The notes under the pieces: generated by a model
What the model was told of the DNA's origin: nothing
Databases searched by the model: none
What the model saw: the letters and a program-made list of their open reading frames with translations, nothing else
Part shown: in pieces, positions 27,835 to 34,265 of the stretch
How the letters are laid out: every line of letters starts with the position of its first letter
How positions within the stretch are numbered: the first letter of the stretch is position 1
Translations under genes and position numbers: made by a program
Assembly (NCBI GenBank): GCA_015228995.1
Contig: JADGCM010000003.1
Location: 1 to 34,265, forward strand
From: Magnetococcales bacterium
GTDB lineage: Bacteria > Pseudomonadota > Magnetococcia > Magnetococcales > JADGCH01
DNA: 34,265 nt
Direction of reading: 5' to 3'

Positions 27835-28332
27835 TCAATGACCGCCGTGTGACATGTTGTGCGGTTTGTCATGACTGGCCGGATGCACCTCAACATCAAG
27901 CGCTATCTTGCTCCCATTGTCGAGCAGGATCGCTAGGGGCACCTTATCACCGGCACGCAGGGGCTGTTGCGGATTTAACAACATGATATGATAACCACCT
28001 GGTTGCAATTTCATAGTTTTACGGGCCGGAATGACGAACTGCTTGCGGGCCTGCATCATGGCGACCCCATCTTTTTGGATGGTCTCGTGCAACTCGGTTT
28101 TGGCAAACAACGGACTGGTGATTTCCTTGATCTGCACGGCAGCGTCGCTATTATTGGTCAGGACCATATAAGCCGCCAGTGCGGGCACCCCGGGCGGCGA
28201 TTCACGAATCCACGGCGTCTCAATCTGCAACGGTGGTTCGGTGGCAGCATCGGCGTTAGCAATGAGCCATCCGTAAACAGCCGCCAGCACCGCGATACCA
28301 ATCGAAGCGATTGTTCTAGTTCTCGTTATCAT
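27835..28332 (-). CDS. PCu(A)C family periplasmic copper chaperone
   Basis: PWIRESPPGVPALAAYMVLTN, TELHETIQKDGVAMM, LQPGGYHIMLL; His/Met-rich tail. Confidence 0.88.
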   Translation of the reverse strand: MITRTRTIASIGIAVLAAVYGWLIANADAATEPPLQIETPWIRESPPGVPALAAYMVLTNNSDAAVQIKEITSPLFAKTELHETIQKDGVAMMQARKQFVIPARKTMKLQPGGYHIMLLNPQQPLRAGDKVPLAILLDNGSKIALDVEVHPASHDKPHNMSHGGH

Positions 28333-28336
28333 TTTA

Positions 28337-28999
28337 TTACCTCTCCAGTAGGCCAACGATACGTATAAATTGATCGGCCATTTTCTCCCCGCTTAACAAT
28401 TTCGGATCGAATATGGCCACCAGTTGCGCCTGTGGATTGATCAGAAAGATCGACGAGGAGTGAACAACCTCATACTCCGTGTCGCTCTCTTGGTTCTTTT
28501 GCAGGCGAAAATAGGCCCCAAATCTTTTAGCAGCATCAAGCAGTTGTGGCGCCGTTCCGGTGACGCCCAATAAATCTTTGCTGAAAAAGGCGACATAGTC
28601 CTGTAGTACCTTGGGGGTGTCGCGTTGTGGGTCAACGCTAATAAAAACACCGCGACTGCGCTGACGCAACGGCGGCGCTTTGTTAGACAGATCGGCGAGC
28701 ATCGCTCCCAGCACCCCCAATCCCATTGGGCAAATATCCGGGCAGTAAGTATAGCCGAAAAAAACCAAGCTCCACTGACCATTTAACCGGCTGAGATCGA
28801 AAGTTGCTCCCTGATGATCCACTAATTGAAATGGCTCTAGCGCTCGTGCTGCCGGCAATAAGGTGCCTCGCAGTTCGGAGGGAACGCTATAGCCCCGTTC
28901 ACCAGCACCGTACCAAGAAAACAGTAGGCCAACCCCAGCCAGTAGGAGACCCGCCAGTAATGCCGCCGGTAATAAATAACGATTGAACCATAACCTCAT
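28337..28999 (-). CDS. SCO1/SenC family copper protein
   Basis: LVFFGYTYCPDICPMGL, VFISVDPQRDTPKVLQDY, HSSSIFLINP. Confidence 0.93.
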   Translation of the reverse strand: MRLWFNRYLLPAALLAGLLLAGVGLLFSWYGAGERGYSVPSELRGTLLPAARALEPFQLVDHQGATFDLSRLNGQWSLVFFGYTYCPDICPMGLGVLGAMLADLSNKAPPLRQRSRGVFISVDPQRDTPKVLQDYVAFFSKDLLGVTGTAPQLLDAAKRFGAYFRLQKNQESDTEYEVVHSSSIFLINPQAQLVAIFDPKLLSGEKMADQFIRIVGLLER

Positions 29000-29009
29000 A
29001 GCAATAACC

Positions 29010-30305
29010 TCATGACGGCCCAACCCGATAAAAATGATAACGATTTCCCCCCAGTTGCTTTGCCTGAGCTAAGGAGGTGTAAGCACACTGCATGAGTTGA
29101 TCTACCGATAGGCCATCGAGTGGGCAGAGGGCTATGCCGATGCTACAGCTATTCCATAGATAATCATCATGTCCGTCTAACGCGACCATACCGACCATGG
29201 CAACCAAGTGCTGCGCCAGATCGGCCACTGTATCCGGACTTGATGGCTGGTTGGCCGGGCTGGGCAGCAGGATAGCAAACTCGTCACTGCCTAAATGATA
29301 CAGCGTACTGCGGGCATGTTGTGCGATGACGGGGGCCAGACGCCGGGCCAGCATCACCAGTGCCTGATCACCAGCCTGGGAACCGATGGATTGATTGACC
29401 GCCCTGAAGCCATCCAGATCCAGCAGCAACAGCGCTAAATCCGCTTGCAGTCGTTGCTGTTCCGCAATGAGATAATCACAACGGGCGTAAAACAACAAGC
29501 GGTTAGGCAGCTTCGTCAGCGCGTCGTAACCAACGGATTGTAATAAACGCGATCCAGGTTCAGCAACGGAAGTCAATTGTGAAAAGACACAGACATAACC
29601 GGTCAGTAATTGATTGGCACCACGGATGGCATTGATGGTCACTCGTTCCAAATAGCGCTCGCCACTGCGACGACGCTGCCAGATATTACCGCTCCAACAC
29701 TGAAATTCCTGCAATAGCGCCCATATACGCGTCGGAGATGTGGTATCATCGTGCAACAGCGCTGTTTCCATACGCAGGGGTTGCCCGACCAATTGGGCCT
29801 CGGTATAACCAGACCGGCGACAAAAAGCCGAATTAACCGCCTGTACCAGCATGGCTTGATCAGTGATGACAATCCCTTCTGTAACATGATCAAACACCGA
29901 TGCCGTTAGATGCAGCTGCCGCTCGGCCTCCAGTATGCGCAGCAAGTGGCGTAATCGATGCCGGAGAATGACCCAATGAATGGGTTTAGTGATTAGATCA
30001 ATCGCTCCTGCGCCATAAGCACGTTCGATTGAGGTCACGTCATGGAGGCCAGTGATCATCATGATCGGAATATGCCGCTCTCCCCGCCGCTCATTCAGGG
30101 CCTCGCAGGTAGAAAAGCCATCCATTCCCGGCATGCGCCCATCCAGCAGCACTACGTCTGGAGTACGGGCATCAAACAGCCGAATTGCCTCTTCGCCACT
30201 TTCCGCTGCCATGACCTCGTAACCACTGCGATGCAAAAAACGACTCAGCATCAAACGCGACACAGCATCATCATCAGCAATCAGGAACAGCGGCTGGCTG
30301 GCCAT
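29010..30305 (-). CDS. Response regulator with PAS and (degenerate) GGDEF domains
   Basis: REC: LIADDDAVSRLML, VVLLDGRMPGMDGF; PAS: ITDQAMLVQAVNSAFCRRSGYTEAQLVG; GGDEF: YHLGSDEFAILL. Confidence 0.9.
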   Translation of the reverse strand: MASQPLFLIADDDAVSRLMLSRFLHRSGYEVMAAESGEEAIRLFDARTPDVVLLDGRMPGMDGFSTCEALNERRGERHIPIMMITGLHDVTSIERAYGAGAIDLITKPIHWVILRHRLRHLLRILEAERQLHLTASVFDHVTEGIVITDQAMLVQAVNSAFCRRSGYTEAQLVGQPLRMETALLHDDTTSPTRIWALLQEFQCWSGNIWQRRRSGERYLERVTINAIRGANQLLTGYVCVFSQLTSVAEPGSRLLQSVGYDALTKLPNRLLFYARCDYLIAEQQRLQADLALLLLDLDGFRAVNQSIGSQAGDQALVMLARRLAPVIAQHARSTLYHLGSDEFAILLPSPANQPSSPDTVADLAQHLVAMVGMVALDGHDDYLWNSCSIGIALCPLDGLSVDQLMQCAYTSLAQAKQLGGNRYHFYRVGPS

Positions 30306-30323
30306 CTTTATTTAGTCTCTACC

Positions 30324-30812
30324 TCATTTGAGTAACAAGGTCCGTACGTCATCTTGAGTCGTATCATAGATCATATAGCTTGCCTGCCCCCCAAACCCAT
30401 GTAATGTACCGGGATTAAGTACCCGTGTCTTGCCATCGTAGCGATTTTCGATACGATGGGTATGGCCACAGATAACGGCATAATATTGGTGACTCAGGAT
30501 CAGGGCCTCTTTGATGGGACGTATTGTGCCGTGATAGAGAGCGATCAGCCCTTCCGGCGTCTCAATTTCGAGAAAATCACCCTCGATTTGACCAGATATT
30601 TTACTAAATACTTTGGATAATCCCAATACCTCGCCATCGTTATTGCCAAACACCGCCGCCACGCGCAGGCCGGATAGTGCCAATATCATCGATGGGCTGA
30701 CGAAATCACCAGCATGAACCACCAATTCCACCCGTTCGTTGCGAAACACATCTGCCACGAACTGGAGGTGTTCCAAGTGATCATGTGAGTCGGATACGAT
30801 ACCAATTTTCAT
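30324..30812 (-). CDS. YfcE/MJ0936-family metallophosphoesterase
   Basis: IGIVSDSHDHLEHL, VVHAGDF, FGNNDGE, VICGHTHR. Confidence 0.93.
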   Translation of the reverse strand: MKIGIVSDSHDHLEHLQFVADVFRNERVELVVHAGDFVSPSMILALSGLRVAAVFGNNDGEVLGLSKVFSKISGQIEGDFLEIETPEGLIALYHGTIRPIKEALILSHQYYAVICGHTHRIENRYDGKTRVLNPGTLHGFGGQASYMIYDTTQDDVRTLLLK

Positions 30813-30850
30813 GGGAGCACGTTTTCACCCCTCTTATTATTTGCTCGGTC

Positions 30851-30899
30851 GCTCCTCACCCCCCGACCCCCTCTCCCACAGGGAGAGAGGGGGAGGATG
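30851..30899. repeat. REP-like GC-rich palindromic element, copy 3
   Basis: gctcctcaccccccgaccccctctcccacagggagagagggggaggatg. Confidence 0.7.
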
Positions 30900-30977
30900 A
30901 AGCGGCCTCATCATAGCGACAACTGGGGCTGTTTACCACTGTTTACGTGATGCTATGGCCGTGATTTGTTTTGATGC

Positions 30978-31217
30978 TCAGTTCAATTCAATTTTTGGCC
31001 CTGCTAGAAACACAGCAACATCCAGAGCAATATCTCTAGCAATTTGCCGAATCAAAATGGGCGAGACATCCTGCCCAGGATGCACTGGAATTGTTGTCTG
31101 TCGCCCATCAGTATAGCGCCATTGCTGGTGAGAACCACGCTATCGAACCAGTTCAAAGCCCCAAGAACGCAACAACGATGCGATGTCTCTTGCCGCTAGA
31201 GGAGGAACGCGACCCAC
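30978..31217 (-). pseudogene. hicA: hicA-like mRNA interferase gene with in-frame amber codon
   Basis: Manual translation V/MGRVPPLAARDIASLLRSWGFELVR*RGSHQQWRYTDGRQTTIPVHPGQDVSPILIRQIARDIALDVAVFLAGPKIELN; TAG at 31142-31140. Confidence 0.85.
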
Positions 31218-31219
31218 GG

Positions 31220-31429
31220 TCAAGCCACCCGAATACGTTGTACACCGATAAATTCAGTTTCGAGATGAGGTTCGCCATCTTCCAGCAGCATGGCAATAAC
31301 CTCCTGTAAATTAATTGAGAGCTCATCAAGAGTTTTTCCTTGAGAATGGGCTCCAGGAAAACCAGGGACATAGCCTACGTAATATCCAGTGTCTTGGCAT
31401 TGCTCAACGACAGCATCATAAATGCGCAT
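31220..31429 (-). CDS. hicB: HicB-family antitoxin
   Basis: DTGYYVGYVPGFPGAHSQGKTLDELSINLQEVIAMLLEDGE; 2-nt gap to hicA remnant. Confidence 0.85.
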   Translation of the reverse strand: MRIYDAVVEQCQDTGYYVGYVPGFPGAHSQGKTLDELSINLQEVIAMLLEDGEPHLETEFIGVQRIRVA

Positions 31430-31478
31430 TTTATCTGACCCTTTTTAATCATGGGAGCACCATGATTCTGTTTTGATG

Positions 31479-32552
31479 TCAATTATTTTCCATTAACAGA
31501 TCAATGGCCTCCAGCAAACGGAGCCCATCGGCATGGGTGGCGATGGTAATGCGTAGCTTATCGGATAGACGCGGGTCGTGACCAAAATAACGTACCAAAA
31601 TATTCAAATTTTTGAGATCGTTGCACCAGTCACGACCACCACGACGGCCGGCCGGGACGGTGGCCAACACGAAATTAGCCTGGCTCTCTGGTACTTGAAA
31701 GCCGCGTTGACGCAACCCCGAGGTCAGGTAGCGCCGCTCAGTGCGAATGGCCTGTATGGTTGGTTGAAACAAATCCAGATGCCGCAACACTGCAACGGCT
31801 GCCACCTGTGCCAGCCGGTCGAGGTTATAGGAGTCGCGCACCTTGTGCATCTGTTGCGCCAGCACTGTGGGTAGAAATCCCAAGCCAATGCGCAAACCGG
31901 CCAACGATAGTGATTTGGAAAAGCTGCGCGTGATGACCAGATTTTCATAGCGGGCCATCAAAGGGAGGCCATTGTCATCGGCAAAATCGACATAAGCCTC
32001 ATCCAATACCACGATGGCTGTGGTGGCGGCACATAGCTGCGCCACTTGCTCCAGAGGTACCGCATGTCCGGTGGGGGCATTGGGACGAGCAATCAAAATT
32101 AATTTAGCGCCACTCGCTAACAGCCCTTCAATGGGCAAATCGAGCTGATTTTGCCACGGGACGGCGTGAAATAGCCCCTCCTGTAACTGGGTCAAGACCG
32201 GGTAAAGGGTGTAACTGGGATCAGGAGCCGCTACCCCATCACCGACCGCAATAAAGGTACGCATGAGTAGGGTCAGTAGGTCGTCCGAGCCGTTGCCAAC
32301 CACCACTTGGTCAGCGTCCAGACCAAAGGCCGCTGCTGCAGCCTGCCGTACTTCACGTGAGCTGGGTTCTGGATAGAGGCGCAGAGCGTCATTGATAGCG
32401 GCGTGCAGCGCCTCTATCACCGGCTGGGGGGGACCGAATGGATTTTCGTTGGTATTGAGCTTAATGATCGGTTGGCCATCTCTTGGCTGCTCACCCGGGG
32501 CATAACCATCCATCGCCACGACACAGGGGCGCACCTGAGCCAATAGATTCAT
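31479..32552 (-). CDS. hisC: Histidinol-phosphate aminotransferase
   Basis: KLNTNENPFGPP, VVGNGSDDLLTLLMR, VVLDEAYVDF, TRSFSKSLSLAGLRIG. Confidence 0.95.
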   Translation of the reverse strand: MNLLAQVRPCVVAMDGYAPGEQPRDGQPIIKLNTNENPFGPPQPVIEALHAAINDALRLYPEPSSREVRQAAAAAFGLDADQVVVGNGSDDLLTLLMRTFIAVGDGVAAPDPSYTLYPVLTQLQEGLFHAVPWQNQLDLPIEGLLASGAKLILIARPNAPTGHAVPLEQVAQLCAATTAIVVLDEAYVDFADDNGLPLMARYENLVITRSFSKSLSLAGLRIGLGFLPTVLAQQMHKVRDSYNLDRLAQVAAVAVLRHLDLFQPTIQAIRTERRYLTSGLRQRGFQVPESQANFVLATVPAGRRGGRDWCNDLKNLNILVRYFGHDPRLSDKLRITIATHADGLRLLEAIDLLMENN

Positions 32553-32565
32553 CCGGACTTACTCC

Positions 32566-34251
32566 TTATTTTTGGTTCCATAGCACCGAACTTAGTTCCA
32601 ACAGCTCTCTTGCTGAAGAGAGCACACGAGCTGGCATGGGCTCGACCCGACCACGAATCTCCAATTGATGGAGCGGGTAGTCCACCTGGGGCAGGTTCGC
32701 CAGTTCAAAGACCGCCTCGGAGATGATAACCTGGGCATCGTACGCCTTGGTTAGACTTTCCAAACGGCTAGCGGTATTGACGGTATCCCCTATCGCTGTC
32801 GTCTGTCGTGCGGAACCGTATCCCATCTCACCAACAATGGCTGTACCAACATGAATGCCGATACCGATGCGTAACGGCTCGCTCAGCTCCTCTGCCAAAC
32901 TGGCGTTGAATTGATCCAGACTGTGTCCCATGGAACCCGCAGCACGGATGGCGTCTCGGCAACCCTGACCAACGTCGCCATTCAGACCAAACAAGGCCAT
33001 CACCCCATCACCAATAAATTTATCAAGTTTGCCACCGCATGATTCCACCGCCTCCCCCATAAAGAGAAAATAGCGATTGAGTACGAATAGAACATCAAAG
33101 GGCAGCCGCCGCTCCGAAAAAGAGGTAAATCCACGTAAATCAGCAAACAGCACCACAACATCCATCTCACGCCCATGGCGCTGTTCAACGGCAGCCAGCA
33201 CATCAGACGCCCCAACATTGGCTTTCAATAGTGGCCAAGCAGATAAATCTTGCTGCGCCCTCGTTTGACAAGCCAAACGAATGCTGCTGGGAGCCCCGAT
33301 CTGGTTCAAAACCTGGCGTTCCAACGGACTGGGCGGCAGTAGCGATTCACTACCGCTACCAACCCGCACCCGGCAAGTCGAACAGCGACCACGGCCACCA
33401 CACAAGCTGGGATGATTGATGCGCGCCTGCTGCAAGGTCTCAAGCAGCGTGGCGCCCGGAGTAATAGGAACGCGGTGACGGTCGGCATAGCGCAATAGCG
33501 GTCGGTTACCAACCCGACTGGAAAGGTAGCGCCGCAACACAGGTGACATCAAGGCGGCAGATACCAAGGCCAACAATCCAGCCTGAAACCAATTGGCCAT
33601 ATTGAGGGTTGGTGGCAACATCTCTAGGGCCAATCGAGTCTGCTGTGCCAATCTGCTAAATAATTCTGGGTCTGCGTCAGCCAGCCGGCGGATATGCAAG
33701 CCAGAAGCAATATACCCGGCCAAGGCCAGTGTTACCAAAACCCACATCAATGGCGGCCACAGCCAGTGCCAGCGCTTATACCAGGGGTGCAATCGAGCCC
33801 AGGACCAAACACCGATGGAAGCGTGGGCCCAGACCAATAACAACAACACCCCCTGGACAACGCCATCGCTGCCGTAGGCAACCCAGAGGCTGAACTGAAC
33901 CAAAGGATAATTGACATCCACATGGTAATAATCATCCAACATCAAGGCTTTGACCAGATGGGGAGCCAACAGCGGTAAAATCAGCAATCCCAGCCAAATT
34001 TGGGCGCGCTGCCAAGTAGGCAACAACAGATGACGGCGCCGCTGCAGCGTCCACAAGCCCAAAGCAGGATGGAGCAACAGGGCGGTGTAGAACACAAACA
34101 TCAGCGGCGGATGATTCCATATCTCGGTCAACCACACTGCCGCCCAGTCCTGCACCTCAATGGAGATAATCCCAAGCGCATGGTTGGTGAAATGGCTAAC
34201 AACAAATAACGCCAGCAACAGGCCACTTATCAGACGCAACCGATCTTGCAC
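32566..34251 (-). CDS. Membrane-anchored [2Fe-2S] ferredoxin - class III adenylate/guanylate cyclase fusion
   Basis: N-terminal TM helices with His residues, LCGGRGRCSTCRVRVG...LACQT plant-type ferredoxin cysteines, VVLFADLRGFTSFSE...KFIGDGVMALFG...GDTVNTASRLE cyclase; GTG start, frame remains open to window edge. Confidence 0.9.
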   Translation of the reverse strand: MQDRLRLISGLLLALFVVSHFTNHALGIISIEVQDWAAVWLTEIWNHPPLMFVFYTALLLHPALGLWTLQRRRHLLLPTWQRAQIWLGLLILPLLAPHLVKALMLDDYYHVDVNYPLVQFSLWVAYGSDGVVQGVLLLLVWAHASIGVWSWARLHPWYKRWHWLWPPLMWVLVTLALAGYIASGLHIRRLADADPELFSRLAQQTRLALEMLPPTLNMANWFQAGLLALVSAALMSPVLRRYLSSRVGNRPLLRYADRHRVPITPGATLLETLQQARINHPSLCGGRGRCSTCRVRVGSGSESLLPPSPLERQVLNQIGAPSSIRLACQTRAQQDLSAWPLLKANVGASDVLAAVEQRHGREMDVVVLFADLRGFTSFSERRLPFDVLFVLNRYFLFMGEAVESCGGKLDKFIGDGVMALFGLNGDVGQGCRDAIRAAGSMGHSLDQFNASLAEELSEPLRIGIGIHVGTAIVGEMGYGSARQTTAIGDTVNTASRLESLTKAYDAQVIISEAVFELANLPQVDYPLHQLEIRGRVEPMPARVLSSARELLELSSVLWNQK

Positions 34252-34265
34252 AAATTCCCCTCTCA

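Noticed and set aside
30978-31217. Genome-wide TAG recoding to explain the hicA amber codon
   Set aside because: TAG is used as an ordinary stop elsewhere in the window (for example the CDF gene at 15319-15321), so recoding is not supported.
31091-31309. 72-aa plus-strand ORF
   Set aside because: Antisense to the hicA remnant and hicB; explained by those genes.
31447-31467. AATCATGG-gagca-CCATGATT hairpin between hisC and hicB
   Set aside because: Short 8-bp stem with no U-tract on the hisC strand; too weak to call a terminator.
1-34265. CRISPR array, tRNA, rRNA or prophage
   Set aside because: No regularly spaced direct repeats, no tRNA- or rRNA-like sequence and no phage structural genes were recognised on reading both strands.

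Overview
This 34.3 kb window is a gene-dense bacterial chromosome segment from what looks like a proteobacterium; I cannot assign the taxon. Left to right it contains: (i) the 3' part of korA plus korB (2-oxoacid:ferredoxin oxidoreductase); (ii) a TerD-TerD-TerB cassette; (iii) a glycosyltransferase and two tandem methyltransferase-TPR paralogues; (iv) a minus-strand, partly overlapping operon-like run (NUDIX, retropepsin-like protease, four GT4-type glycosyltransferases, FkbM methyltransferase, Sel1); (v) a MamB/MamM-like cation diffusion facilitator (CDF) with no C-terminal domain; (vi) an IS1634/IS4-type insertion sequence with 19-bp perfect terminal inverted repeats and a 6-bp target duplication (ATGTAT) that contains the start codon of a decayed HAMP-CZB sensor gene; (vii) a four-gene Fe-S redox operon (Tat-type aldo/keto reductase, DUF6599-like, DUF362, polyferredoxin); (viii) rubredoxin / rubredoxin reductase / rubrerythrin; (ix) rsmD, an ABC ATPase, a receiver protein coupled to hemB, PCu(A)C and SCO copper proteins, a REC-PAS-GGDEF protein and a YfcE-type phosphoesterase; (x) a hicB gene next to a hicA reading frame interrupted by one amber codon; (xi) hisC and a membrane ferredoxin-adenylate cyclase fusion. 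The observations most worth following are the CDF/CZB locus split by the IS, the Fe-S redox operon, the amber-interrupted hicA (absent from the ORF track), the ferredoxin-cyclase fusion and the tandem methyltransferase-TPR pair. No tRNA, rRNA or CRISPR array was recognised. All assignments come from reading motifs by eye; no database search was possible.
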